DNA from: Mesorhizobium sp. LHD-90
GTDB taxonomy: Bacteria; Pseudomonadota; Alphaproteobacteria; Rhizobiales; Rhizobiaceae
NCBI RefSeq assembly: GCF_030929505.1
Contig: NZ_JAVFVV010000001.1
Span: 396,943-460,942, forward strand
Length of the DNA stretch: 64,000 nt
Direction: 5' to 3'
A program made the translations under genes and the position numbers. Under the pieces are notes generated by a model. That model did not search any database. It saw only the letters and a program-made list of their open reading frames with translations, and had not been told where the DNA came from. Shown one piece after another: positions 55,409-64,000 of the stretch. The stretch's first letter is position 1, and each line of letters begins with the position of its first letter.

Positions 55409-56485
55409 TCAGGCGGTCGCCTCGAGCACCATGTTGAACGGGGTCGACGTCGCCACCCGCACGCTGCCGAAGCCGCCGGAACGGATGACGTCCTTCAGCT
55501 TGCTCTCGCCGGCCTGTGCGCCAAGGGCCGTGCGCTCTTCCTGGGCAAGCGAGGTCGGCACGCAGATCATCGTCGAGGCCGAATAATAGAGCCGGCCGAC
55601 CGGATTCAAATTGGCTTCGACCGTGTCCTGCGCCATCGGCTCGACGACCATCCAGGTCCCGTCGGGTTTCAGCGACTTCCGCACATGGGCGGCCGCGCCG
55701 TGGGGGTCACCCATGTCGTGCAGGCAGTCGAAGAACGTCACGAGGTCCAGGTCCCTGGCCGGATAGTCCTTGGCAAGGCCGACCTCGAACCGCAGGTTGC
55801 CGGTGACGCCGTGCGCCCTGGCGTGGGCGTTGGCCTCCGCGATCGAACCCTCGTGAAAATCGTAGCCGATGAAGGTCGAGTTCGGGAAAGCCTTCGCCAT
55901 GAGCATGGTCGAGACGCCGTGTCCGCAGCCGACATCGGCTACCCTGGCGCCGCGCTGCAGCTTTTCGACGACGCCGTTCAAGGCCGGGATCCAGGCGGAG
56001 ACCAGGTTGTTCAGATAACCCGGACGGAAGAAGCGGGCGACCGCGCAGAACAGGCAGCCGGCCTGATTGCCCCAGGCCACGCCCTTGCCGCTGCGGAACG
56101 CGGTTTCCACCATCTTCTGGTTCTCGACCATCGCCGCCATCATATCGAAGGCGCCGATCATGTTGACGGGGCTGCTTTCCACGGCAAACACCATGGCCTG
56201 TTCGGGCGGCAGCGAAAAGGCGCCGGTCTTGCCGTCATAAGCAAGATAGTTCGACGCGGCTTGGGCGCTGAGCCACTCGCGCAGATAGCGCTCGTGGTAG
56301 CCGCTGGCCCCAGCCAGCGCCGCCGGGGTCATCGGGCCCTTCTCGTGGAGCAGCCGGTACAGACCCAGCGTGTCGCCGATCCTGACCAGCGGGACGCTGG
56401 CGGCGCCGCCGAGATCGGACAGCAATTGTCCGATAAAACTATTCAGTTTCTCTTCGTTGAATTTGTCCTGTTTGGACGCGTCCAT
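55409..56485 (-). CDS. SAM-dependent methyltransferase with N-terminal winged-helix
   Basis: A 358-residue class I methyltransferase. The N-terminal winged-helix-like region (about 10-90: LVRIGDTLGLYRLLHEKGPM, YHERYLREWLSAQAASNYL) is followed by the SAM-binding core ARVADVGCGHGVSTMLMAKA (about 183-202), then DLDLVTFFDCLHDMGDPHGA and a C-terminal segment. The layout resembles O-methyltransferase-like proteins annotated only as methyltransferases. The acceptor is unknown. GGAGGAAA lies 5 bases before the ATG at 56485. Confidence 0.82.
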   Translation of the reverse strand: MDASKQDKFNEEKLNSFIGQLLSDLGGAASVPLVRIGDTLGLYRLLHEKGPMTPAALAGASGYHERYLREWLSAQAASNYLAYDGKTGAFSLPPEQAMVFAVESSPVNMIGAFDMMAAMVENQKMVETAFRSGKGVAWGNQAGCLFCAVARFFRPGYLNNLVSAWIPALNGVVEKLQRGARVADVGCGHGVSTMLMAKAFPNSTFIGYDFHEGSIAEANAHARAHGVTGNLRFEVGLAKDYPARDLDLVTFFDCLHDMGDPHGAAAHVRKSLKPDGTWMVVEPMAQDTVEANLNPVGRLYYSASTMICVPTSLAQEERTALGAQAGESKLKDVIRSGGFGSVRVATSTPFNMVLEATA

Positions 56486-56961
56486 CTGGTTTCCTCCGAG
56501 GTAAGGTGCGGCCCCGGCGACGCCGGGAAGGCGGCAGGACCGTCCATGAGGGTTTCGACGCACCTGGCGCGGCCGCGGCATGCGGGCCGGCGAAGCGGAG
56601 TCTTGGCCAGAAAGACGTGCTTCTGCGCCGAAGGCATGAGGCGGTTGTCCCGCGCATTCCGAAAAAACGGCTGCCGGTATGGTGGGCCTGTCCCGGATCG
56701 ACCGGGTTCGTTTGCCGTGGCCGCCGCGCAGCTATCATCGCCCCTGGCAGCCGATCTTGCCAATCGGCACAGTCGAAGAGATCTGCGCAGAGATGTCGGT
56801 CGGGGATCTGTTCTTACGAGAGAGCTTGCCGGCAGTGTCTCGATTCGAATGTCGGCTATGGGTGGATTGCTGCCGCATCGCACCGCGCAGTAGGCTGTGT
56901 GCCAGCGAGGCGGCTCGTAAATCGAGCGAGCGGATGAAAGCCATCCGCCCGATTTGACTGT
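56486..56961. other. 476-bp intergenic region
   Basis: It lies between the methyltransferase start and the DUF1254 stop, both on the minus strand. No gene, repeat or clear promoter was found. Open frames here have no recognisable product or ribosome site. Confidence 0.45.
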
Positions 56962-58491
56962 CTACCCATGCGCCAGTTCAATTTCGCCCGGCTTCCAGGT
57001 CTTGTCGAACCATGGTTCCAGCGGACCGTAGAGGCGAAGGATCATGAACCAGCCCTTGCCCGGAATCGTCTGCACCCAGTTGTGCTCCATTCCCGCCGGG
57101 GCCTTGGGTCCGAAGTAGACATCCACCGAACCATCCGCATTGACCTTGACCTCCTTGTTCTGGCTACTGACGCTTGGAGCTTGCTGGTCGGTTTGCACCA
57201 TCGGGCGGGTCTGGTTGTCGTAAACGATGACCGACCAGAAATCCTTGACCGGGATATTTGGCGGCAGCCGCATCTTGTAAGTCTTGCCGCCATCAAAGGG
57301 ATTGCCCTCCGCATCCTGAACCGACCAGGGATATTGCGAGCCCTGGCCCACCATCTTCTCTTCCATCGCCGGCGTGACGCCGATGGCGAAGTAATAGTAG
57401 AAGACGGCACCGTCGAGGTTGCTGACGCCGGGAGCTACCTCGAATTTGTAGCCGCCGAAAAACGGCAGGCGCCACGTACTGTCCGGATAGAAATACGCAT
57501 CCTTCGCCCGAACCTTGAAGGCGATCGTCCGCGCCGTCACAGCGCCGATGTTGGCAGCGTCGGTGAGGATTTTCTTCATCCGCTCATCGGGATTGAAGGG
57601 CTGGCCCTTGACGATCCCGATCGAGGCGAACAGGCCCAAGGTGGTGGGATCAGAACCGTCCGCCGGCTCTTCCTGGATGACCTGGTTCAACAGGCTCCAG
57701 AACGAATAGTCCCCCGGTGCGACGAAGTTCGATGGAATTCCGGAGGCATTGACGAATTTCATGGGCGGCGGGTTAGCGGCCTCAGCCAGGGGATAAATCC
57801 GCAGGTTGTTCTTGACCGAGTCAACCCCGGGTTGGGTGGAGCCATCGACGACGAAGGCGCGAAAAACGAAGTAGCTGCCAAAGGTGCTCGGCCGGACGAC
57901 GTGATACCCCGATGGTATGTCGCCCTTGAACCCAGGCGGCAACAGGAGGTACTTGCCGCCTTCGCCCTTGTCGGCCCCGGTAATGCCGATGTCGGCCACC
58001 CACTTGTACCAGAAGTCGTCGATCATCCCCAGCACTTTGGGCGGAATCTCGGCCACCAGCGGTCCCTTGCTCGTGTCGACCCAAACGTAGTTGTAGATCG
58101 TGTTGTCGTTGGCCGTCAGCTCTACGGACCTCGGATCGACCAGATTTTCCCAGATCACGTCGGTCTGGTTGTCAGGCCCGAACTTGCGAATCGAGTCGCG
58201 CATGCCGGCCTGATTTACGATCGGGATCGCCAGCAGATAAGCCTGTAGCGCGCGCGAGCGGTCGAGGTTGTCGTAGATTTTGTCGACGGTATCTTCCGAC
58301 GGATAGCCGTAGTGGAGATTAAGCGGCCCGATCGACGACTCGATCTTGTCCGGCACGGCGACGCCCGGTGCGAAAGGCGTCGTCATCTTGTAGGTCTGTG
58401 TATCGGCGGAAGCGGCGTCCAAGCTTATCAGCACCATCGCGGCGCTGGCGCAAATTAGTCTCGTCGTTCGTATTATTTGCTCTTTCCTCAT
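56962..58491 (-). CDS. Exported DUF1254/DUF1214 protein (second of tandem pair)
   Basis: A 509-residue predicted periplasmic protein. The signal peptide MRKEQIIRTTRLICASAA then MVLISLDAASA ends near residue 29. A DUF1254 region follows (ELTANDNTIYNYVWVDTSKG), and then DUF1214 with the pattern FWSVIVYDNQTRPMVQT and a C-terminal NWVQTIPGKGWFMILRLYGP. The function of this domain pair is unknown. The start at 58491 was chosen for the signal peptide. An in-frame ATG at 58533 is possible but adds an odd extension, and a 16-bp tandem repeat overlaps that point. It is paralogous to the gene just upstream. Confidence 0.82.
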   Translation of the reverse strand: MRKEQIIRTTRLICASAAMVLISLDAASADTQTYKMTTPFAPGVAVPDKIESSIGPLNLHYGYPSEDTVDKIYDNLDRSRALQAYLLAIPIVNQAGMRDSIRKFGPDNQTDVIWENLVDPRSVELTANDNTIYNYVWVDTSKGPLVAEIPPKVLGMIDDFWYKWVADIGITGADKGEGGKYLLLPPGFKGDIPSGYHVVRPSTFGSYFVFRAFVVDGSTQPGVDSVKNNLRIYPLAEAANPPPMKFVNASGIPSNFVAPGDYSFWSLLNQVIQEEPADGSDPTTLGLFASIGIVKGQPFNPDERMKKILTDAANIGAVTARTIAFKVRAKDAYFYPDSTWRLPFFGGYKFEVAPGVSNLDGAVFYYYFAIGVTPAMEEKMVGQGSQYPWSVQDAEGNPFDGGKTYKMRLPPNIPVKDFWSVIVYDNQTRPMVQTDQQAPSVSSQNKEVKVNADGSVDVYFGPKAPAGMEHNWVQTIPGKGWFMILRLYGPLEPWFDKTWKPGEIELAHG

Positions 58492-58514
58492 CGACAGCCA
58501 ACGCCACGCATCAG

Positions 58515-58544
58515 CATGGTCGGGATAATTCATGGTCGGGATAA
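58515..58544. repeat. 16-bp tandem duplication in the DUF1254 intercistronic gap
   Basis: CATGGTCGGGATAA occurs at 58515-58528 and again at 58531-58544, with a 16-bp period. On the minus strand each copy ends in an ATG, and the two ATGs are in different frames relative to the downstream gene. Confidence 0.6.
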
Positions 58545-58545
58545 A

Positions 58546-59979
58546 TTATTGCGCCGCGACGATACCGGGCGGCTGCCACGTCCCTGCACCGGCCGGCAGG
58601 ATGGAAGGCGCTTCCGTCTTCGGCCAGTACAGGCGCATCACGAGATAGATCGTGTCATTGGGCGCAGGCAGCCAGTTAGCTTCCTTGTCCGCGCCGGGGC
58701 TGTCTTTCTGGATATAGAGCGTGAGCGAACCATCCTCGTTCTTCTTCATGCCCGGCAACATCGGCGAGTTGATGAGGTAGCGATTGATCGGGTTCTTGAT
58801 CAGGAGTTGGCTCTTGCCGTCGTACATCGTCACCGACCAGAACGCATTCACTGGCGGCAACTGGCCGGATGCGAAGGTGATGGTGTAGTTGTGCCTGCTG
58901 CCGTCGAGGGGTTCCCCGGTCGCGTCCGTTCGGGTGAAGGGGTACATTGCCTCGGCTGCATCGTTGCCATAGAGCCCGGCCTTGGCAGCTCCGGCCCGCA
59001 GTAACCAATCGCCGTTGTAGAAAGCCTCGTCGCCGAGAAGCGAGCTGACGTTCCAGCCGTTGATGGGTTTGTTTCCGCTGGCCAGCCATTTGTTGATTTT
59101 ATCGTCACCTTGCTTCATGGCGATCAAAATCTCGGCTTTATGTTCGAGCGATAGTTCCTTGAAGTCGAAGGTCTTGCCGGGACCGATGCCGATCTTCGCA
59201 AGTTTCGCACGGATCGCCTGGTCCCTCGGCGTCTCGGGGACGAACTGCAGGGCTACGTCGAGATATTCGAAGAAGTTGTCCTTGATCCCGGCGGTGGTGG
59301 CGGGAAGGAAGTCGATCTGGGGCGCGGCGGGCGAGGCGGGTTGTTTAAGGAAGGCGGAAAGCGGCTGCGCCTTGTAGCCGGCCTGGATCTTCTCTACGTT
59401 CGGCATGTCGTCGGGGTTGAAGAGTTGGGTGCGGATAAGCGCGAGCGTGAACGGCGTCGTTGATCGGAAAACCTTCTTGATTCCGGTCGGCGTTTCACCT
59501 TTCCAGTCGGGAGCGACCACCAGATAGTCGCCCGGATCGCTCCCCGTGGCGCGCGTGCCGATGTAGCCGAAATTGTAGGTGTTGCCGTCGATCAACTGCA
59601 CGGCGTAGTAGCGGTCCTTTTCGATCGCCGGCACCGAGATAACCATCGGCTCGGCGCGCAAATCCAGCCAGAGAAACGAGTAAGGCGTGTCGCTGTTCGG
59701 CGTGATGACTGCCGTATCCTCGGGAGTGGCGACGTGGTGATAGCTGTAAATCTCGTTGAACGGCGCCTTGAACTGCCCCGAATTCCTGTCGACGGCGAAC
59801 TCTTGCATGACCGCGTAGTTCATCACCAGCGGCAGGCCGTAGATGAAGCCTTCCTCGGCGATGTCCTTGGCCTCAATGATGTCCGGCCATTCAGCGCTTA
59901 AGACCGGTCCGGCAACGAGGAAACTGGAGACACCAACCGCGATGGCCGATGCAATAAAACTACGTTTGGTCAGTTCCAT
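58546..59979 (-). CDS. Exported DUF1254/DUF1214 protein (first of tandem pair)
   Basis: A 477-residue predicted exported protein. A Tat-like or Sec signal (MELTKRSFIASAIAVGVSSF, cleavage near VLSA-EW, residue 29) precedes DUF1254 (EGFIYGLPLVMNYAVMQEFA, ITPNSDTPYSFLWLDLRAEP). DUF1214 follows (SRHNYTITFASGQLPPVNAF, WSVTMYDGKSQLLIKNPI). The closing NWLPAPNDTIYLVMRLYWP matches the equivalent end of the downstream paralogue. The ATG at 59979 is preferred because AAGGGG lies 8 bases upstream. Function unknown. The two genes probably form an operon. Confidence 0.84.
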   Translation of the reverse strand: MELTKRSFIASAIAVGVSSFLVAGPVLSAEWPDIIEAKDIAEEGFIYGLPLVMNYAVMQEFAVDRNSGQFKAPFNEIYSYHHVATPEDTAVITPNSDTPYSFLWLDLRAEPMVISVPAIEKDRYYAVQLIDGNTYNFGYIGTRATGSDPGDYLVVAPDWKGETPTGIKKVFRSTTPFTLALIRTQLFNPDDMPNVEKIQAGYKAQPLSAFLKQPASPAAPQIDFLPATTAGIKDNFFEYLDVALQFVPETPRDQAIRAKLAKIGIGPGKTFDFKELSLEHKAEILIAMKQGDDKINKWLASGNKPINGWNVSSLLGDEAFYNGDWLLRAGAAKAGLYGNDAAEAMYPFTRTDATGEPLDGSRHNYTITFASGQLPPVNAFWSVTMYDGKSQLLIKNPINRYLINSPMLPGMKKNEDGSLTLYIQKDSPGADKEANWLPAPNDTIYLVMRLYWPKTEAPSILPAGAGTWQPPGIVAAQ

Positions 59980-60271
59980 AGCATTCCCCTTCAAAACACC
60001 TCATCAAGGTGCGTCGCTTCCGGGCCTATGGCAACGTAAATTACTGTTGCGAGTGGGTGATCTGGAGCCTCGAACGCGATGCGATGCGCTGACTTATCCG
60101 CGACGCCGGTCGCCCCAATGTCGGCTCTAAGGACCGACAGAGCTGTCCTCAATGGTCACCATGAAGCGTAAAATGCATCTCGCAGTGCCACTTGCGCATT
60201 TCCGCAACGGGGTCGAAACCGGACATTCGAACAGAGACATCATCCGGCAGGAAGGGCGCAAGCAATCGACA

Positions 60272-61348
60272 TCACGAGCCGCCGGCTTCGGCCTTCAGCG
60301 CCAGCACGATGGCTTCCGACCGGCTGTTCACCCCGAGCTTGTCGAGAACCGCGGAAAGCTGGTTGCGTACTGTCTTCTCCGCCTTGCCGAGCCGTCCGGC
60401 GATGGCCCGGTTGTCCAGGCCGGCGGCGACCAGCGCCAAAACCTCGGCCTCGGCGGCGGTCAGGCCCGCACGATCGATCGCGGCCGGCCGGCCGCCTTCC
60501 GATGCAGGCGCTACAAAGGCCTGGACCTCCGCCAGGAACTGGCGCCAGGCCGGTTCGGTGGGCAGGAGCGTATGGTTGTCGCTGTCCAGCGGCACGAAGC
60601 GGGCGTTCGGGATCAGCGCCGCCAACCTGCGTCCTTCCTCGAACGGCACCCTGGCATCGCCACGCGCATGCAGGACCAGCGTCGGCACCTGGAGTTGCCC
60701 CGCCATTTCGGAGACGTCGATGTCGTGAAGCTGCTCGAGAGTGCGCGCCGCGATCTCCGGGCGGCAGGCAATGCGTTCGAGATCGTTCCACCAGCGATGC
60801 TGTTCCGCCGTGCCGCCGGGAATGAACAGGCTGGTGAACACCTGGCGGAACGCCGGATTGTCGCGGCCCCAGCCGACGCGGATCAGATCGACGAGGGTTT
60901 TTGCCTCCAGCCGCTCCGCTTCGCTCTCCGCCCGGCATTGCGCGCCGCGCGCATAGGCGCCGAAAAGGATCAGGCGGGAAACCCGTTCCGGATGGCGGAG
61001 CGCAAAGGCGATGGCCAGCGCGCCGCCCTGGGACATGCCCAGCAGCGGGAAGGATTTTTGCCCGATGGTGGCGGCCACCGCTTCGAGATCGGCTAGCCAG
61101 GCGTGGAAGCATATGTCGGTCGGCTGCCGGTCGGACAGACCGCAGCCGCGCTGGTCGTAGCGGACATAGGTGTTGTGTTCCGAGAGCGCCGACAGCCATG
61201 GCCGCCACACCGGACTTTCGAGGTCGTATTCGACGTGGCTCAGCCAATGCGCGGCGCGCAGCAGCGGCGGCCCGCTTCCCACCGAAGCGACCGCGATCCT
61301 CGTGCCGTCGCGCGAGGTGCAGAACCGTATGGACTGGCGCAGCGCCAT
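60272..61348 (-). CDS. Alpha/beta-hydrolase fused to a C-terminal LuxR-type helix-turn-helix
   Basis: A 358-residue two-domain protein. Residues 15-280 are an alpha/beta hydrolase with nucleophile Ser106 in LLGMSQGGALA, Asp231 in HARGDARVP and His259 in DSDNHTLLP, so the triad looks complete. Residues 295-350 are a LuxR/NarL-type DNA-binding domain (GLTAAEAEVLALVAAGLDNR, AEKTVRNQLSAVLDKLGV). This looks like a one-component regulator that senses or hydrolyses a small ester or lactone. The ATG at 61348 lacks a clear ribosome site; a TTG at 61420 is an alternative. The 292-bp stretch 59980-60271 downstream holds no gene. Confidence 0.85.
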   Translation of the reverse strand: MALRQSIRFCTSRDGTRIAVASVGSGPPLLRAAHWLSHVEYDLESPVWRPWLSALSEHNTYVRYDQRGCGLSDRQPTDICFHAWLADLEAVAATIGQKSFPLLGMSQGGALAIAFALRHPERVSRLILFGAYARGAQCRAESEAERLEAKTLVDLIRVGWGRDNPAFRQVFTSLFIPGGTAEQHRWWNDLERIACRPEIAARTLEQLHDIDVSEMAGQLQVPTLVLHARGDARVPFEEGRRLAALIPNARFVPLDSDNHTLLPTEPAWRQFLAEVQAFVAPASEGGRPAAIDRAGLTAAEAEVLALVAAGLDNRAIAGRLGKAEKTVRNQLSAVLDKLGVNSRSEAIVLALKAEAGGS

Positions 61349-61547
61349 GGGCACGCACACTACGCACGGACCGTCGCCGGCGGTAGTGCCGTCCGCGGCG
61401 AAAGTGCGAGGAGGCGTCAAGCGTGGCGGCTGGGACGGAAAGGCAATCCGCGAGGCGCGGCGATCGGCTTGCGGCCTGTTGAACCTCGATCGGCTACGGG
61501 AAACTGTCCGGCAGTCCGGCGCAACGATGCGTGGGCCACTGTCCGAA

Positions 61548-63548
61548 CTATTTCCCGGCGCTGGCGACTTTCAGGCCGTTGCCGTCTTTCTCTTCCTTGA
61601 GCAGGTCGTCGATGCGCTTGCGCTCGACCTGGAAGCGCTCGAGGTCATCGTCTTTCAGGGCGCGGCCGGAAGGAAGGCGCACGCGCATCGGATCAACCTT
61701 TGTGCCGTTGACGACCAGCTCGAAGTGCAGGTGCGGGCCGGTCGACAGCCCGGTGGTGCCGACGAAGCCGATGACCTGGCCCTGGCGGACGCGCGTGCCC
61801 GGCTTGATGCCTTTGGCGATGCCGCTCTGGTGGTTGTATGATGTCTCGTATCCATTGGCGTGGCGGACGATGGTCTGGCGGCCATAACCGCCGGCCCATC
61901 CTGCCTTTTCGACAACGCCGTTGCCGGCGGCGATGATCGGCGTGCCCCGGGGTGCGGCCCAGTCGACGCCGGTGTGCATACGATTATAGCCGAGGATCGG
62001 GTGGTTGCGCCCGCCGAAGCCCGAGCGGAAGACGGCGTTCGGCACCGGCTTGCGAAGCAGGAACTGCTTCGAGCTGCGGCCTTCCTCGTCGAAATAATCG
62101 ACGGAGCCGTCGGGCGAGGCGAAGCGGTAGAATTTCTGCGCCACGCCGCCGAAATTGGTGGCGACATAGAGCAGTTCCGAATCGTCGGACACCGCGTCGG
62201 CGTCGTCCGGCTGGGTGAAGAACACCTCGATCTGGTCGGTCGGGCTGAGGCGCGACTGGAAGTCGACGTCGGAGGCAAGCAGTCTGACGAGCTGGCGCGT
62301 CATCGAGCGCGACATGCCGTAGGAATAGGCGGCCTGGTAGATGCCGTCATAGATGGACGGCAGCGCGCCGCGCGCGGTGACGATCGGCGTGTCGTCGAAA
62401 GCGGTCTGCAGCCCGGGGTTCGGCTCGGCCTCGGGCGTGGTGACGATGGTGTTCCTTTCGTTGACCGCGACGGTCAGAACATGCTGGGTGCGGTCGTAGA
62501 CGCCGAGCCGCACCATGCGGGCTTCTTCACCACGCACTTCCAGCCCGACGCACAGCACGGTGCCGGCCCTCAGCGTCGTGGCGTTCAGCCTGTCGGCGAC
62601 GCCCGCGGCCATCGCCTTGGCATCGTCGCCGGCATAACCGGCGTCGGCCAGCGCTTCGGCGATATCGCGGTCGCTGTTGAAGGGGATCAAGTCCTCGGCA
62701 TAGGCGAGTTCCTTGTCGACATCCACGCTGCGCGGGGCGATCGACACGTTCTCCTGGGTGATGCGGATGCCGTAGGACGCGGTGGCGAGCGTCTGCGCGT
62801 CGAGCGCGTCGCCAAAACGCTGCGGGTCGACATAATGCAGGGCGGCGACCTGGACGGCGCCGTCGGTCAGCGAGGCGCCGGCGGTGCGCACCACCTCCTC
62901 GACCTCGGACGAGGTCAGGTCGCTCCGCTCGTCGAAGGTTGCCGTGGCGATCGGGAAATCGATCGTCTTCAGGCTCATCTCGCTCTCGATCTTGGAGCCG
63001 TAGATCTGCGCGCCGGTGGTGGCGGCGGCAACCGCGGCGCCGTCCTCGGCGAAGACGGCGAGCGGGTCGAAGGGCGGATAGGAGCGGTTCGTCTTGTAGC
63101 CGGCGGCGAGCGGCATCTTGATCTGCACGAACGGCATCGTCTTGATGACGTCGCGGTCGCCGACGCGCGTCATCATCGAGACTTCCATGCGCCGCCTGTT
63201 CTTGGCGCGAGCGACCTGGCGCGGCGGAACCAGCCGCGTCGTCTTGGCCGCCTCGCCGCCGCCGTCATCGGCGACCGGGGCGATGTCGGCGATTTCGGGC
63301 GGCGTGGCGAGCTGCTCGCGGCCGTCGAGCGCGACGATGAGGGCAACGCCCATCAGCACGGTCGAGGTGACGCCGGTGAGAAACGTGCCCGTCAGCCAGC
63401 GCGCCGAAACCTCGCGGCGATCGGGCGGACCCGCGCGCCCGTCCGCGATCAGCGGCGGGTCGTTGCCGAGTTCGGCTATGGTCAACTCGGTCTCTTGCAT
63501 TCCGCGGGCGAATTTCCCCGATGGTTCGGCGGTCTTTTTGTTGGCCAC
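61548..63548 (-). CDS. M23-family peptidoglycan endopeptidase, membrane-anchored
   Basis: A 666-residue protein with a cytoplasmic N-terminus, one membrane helix (about 50-72, GTFLTGVTSTVLMGVALIVA) and a long periplasmic region. The C-terminal LytM/M23 domain has NRMHTGVDWAAP (H-x3-D) and GLSTGPHLHFELVV (H-x-H). Zinc-dependent M23 enzymes cut peptide cross-links in peptidoglycan. The middle region (about 100-480) resembles the long stalks of other rhizobial M23 proteins. It starts with GTG at 63548; an internal ATG at 63500 is a weaker option. Confidence 0.88.
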   Translation of the reverse strand: MANKKTAEPSGKFARGMQETELTIAELGNDPPLIADGRAGPPDRREVSARWLTGTFLTGVTSTVLMGVALIVALDGREQLATPPEIADIAPVADDGGGEAAKTTRLVPPRQVARAKNRRRMEVSMMTRVGDRDVIKTMPFVQIKMPLAAGYKTNRSYPPFDPLAVFAEDGAAVAAATTGAQIYGSKIESEMSLKTIDFPIATATFDERSDLTSSEVEEVVRTAGASLTDGAVQVAALHYVDPQRFGDALDAQTLATASYGIRITQENVSIAPRSVDVDKELAYAEDLIPFNSDRDIAEALADAGYAGDDAKAMAAGVADRLNATTLRAGTVLCVGLEVRGEEARMVRLGVYDRTQHVLTVAVNERNTIVTTPEAEPNPGLQTAFDDTPIVTARGALPSIYDGIYQAAYSYGMSRSMTRQLVRLLASDVDFQSRLSPTDQIEVFFTQPDDADAVSDDSELLYVATNFGGVAQKFYRFASPDGSVDYFDEEGRSSKQFLLRKPVPNAVFRSGFGGRNHPILGYNRMHTGVDWAAPRGTPIIAAGNGVVEKAGWAGGYGRQTIVRHANGYETSYNHQSGIAKGIKPGTRVRQGQVIGFVGTTGLSTGPHLHFELVVNGTKVDPMRVRLPSGRALKDDDLERFQVERKRIDDLLKEEKDGNGLKVASAGK

Positions 63549-64000
63549 GACAATTGCCCGCCGCGGCCCCGCAAGTCAACGAAGCGGTTGGAATATGCGA
63601 CGCTCCGGCTTCGCGATCCCCCGAATCCTGTAACGAGGCGGCCGGCGGTCGGCGAGGACTGGGCCGCCAATGCGGCGGCAATAGGGCTTGGGCGCAGCAA
63701 GGGCCCGCGACGCGCCGTCGCCGCGGATGGCTTTCCATTGCATGTATATAAAGAGGGACCGAGCAACGCCTTGTCCTGCAGTGGAAAGCCGCCGACCATG
63801 CGAGGAGGGAAAGACGTTCGCGTCGATGCCGGCGCTTCTGCCGGAGCGGTGAGGATGGCCGGCGGCTGCCGCCTGCCGGACTGATCGACGGCCGCCGGCC
63901 TGGTGCCGGTGGGCAACGCAGGGCGACGGCAAAAACTTCGCCGGACAAGCAATCGGAACCGTACTTTCGGGAGGGCTGTTGGTGGTGGGGAGGGGGTTGC
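63549..64000. other. Upstream region of the M23 gene and right end of window
   Basis: About 450 bp with no recognisable gene. An AT-rich island TGTATATAAAG near 63743-63753 stands out in the GC-rich background and may hold a promoter. The last 150 bp are G-rich. Any gene beginning here continues outside the window. Confidence 0.4.

Noticed and set aside
61860..63884. A 674-codon plus-strand frame opposite the M23 gene
   Set aside because: Its composition is that of a shadow frame, it has no motifs, and the minus-strand M23 peptidase explains the region.

Overview
The window is high-GC chromosomal DNA from an alphaproteobacterium of the order Hyphomicrobiales, most like Mesorhizobium or another Phyllobacteriaceae. 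That placement is inferred from the gene order lysC-ptsP-prfA-prmC-DUF4167-clpB, a CtrA-type box, short GC-rich palindromic intergenic elements and the protein families present. No database was searched.

Region 1 (1-4556) is nitrate/nitrite assimilation: the end of nirB, then nirD and nasA. A HicA/HicB toxin-antitoxin pair sits on the opposite strand between nirD and nasA. Region 2 (4570-10940, minus strand) is a sugar ABC importer of the YtfQ-YtfR-YtfT-YjfF (galactofuranose) type with a LacI-family regulator upstream. A good housekeeping promoter precedes ytfQ, and an inverted repeat overlaps it. Region 3 (10941-22046) holds tRNA-Arg(CCT), a lone CtrA-type box, a large palindrome and the housekeeping run lysC, ptsP, prfA, prmC, a DUF4167 gene and clpB. 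A 274-bp MITE-like element lies between a probable heat-shock promoter and clpB.

Region 4 (22153-46072) is the most interesting part, about 24 kb of linked catabolic genes. On the minus strand are a corrinoid protein, a Tat-exported peptide/opine-type binding protein, an FMN demethylase-like oxidoreductase, a non-pyrrolysine MttB-family methyltransferase and a GcvA-like LysR regulator. On the plus strand are a second FMN/Fe-S oxidoreductase, a ProC-like reductase, a close relative of hydroxyproline-betaine 2-epimerase (HpbD), a D-amino-acid transaminase, a DmpA-type peptidase and a DppA-type D-aminopeptidase. A convergent LysR gene follows, then an amidohydrolase, a complete Dpp/Opp importer and an MlrC-type M81 peptidase. 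Together they suggest import, epimerisation, N-demethylation and hydrolysis of betaine-like or D-configured amino-acid derivatives. The exact substrate cannot be read from sequence.

Region 5 (46073-64000) is mixed: a palindromic mosaic element, a basic hypothetical protein, a winged-helix/TPR regulator next to an agmatinase-family gene, a DUF1127 protein, two MFS transporters, an MmcQ/YjbR protein, an L,D-transpeptidase, a SAM methyltransferase, two tandem DUF1254/DUF1214 exported proteins, an alpha/beta-hydrolase fused to a LuxR helix-turn-helix and an M23 peptidase. A recurring theme is that all three ABC binding-protein genes are followed at once by a strong RNA hairpin.
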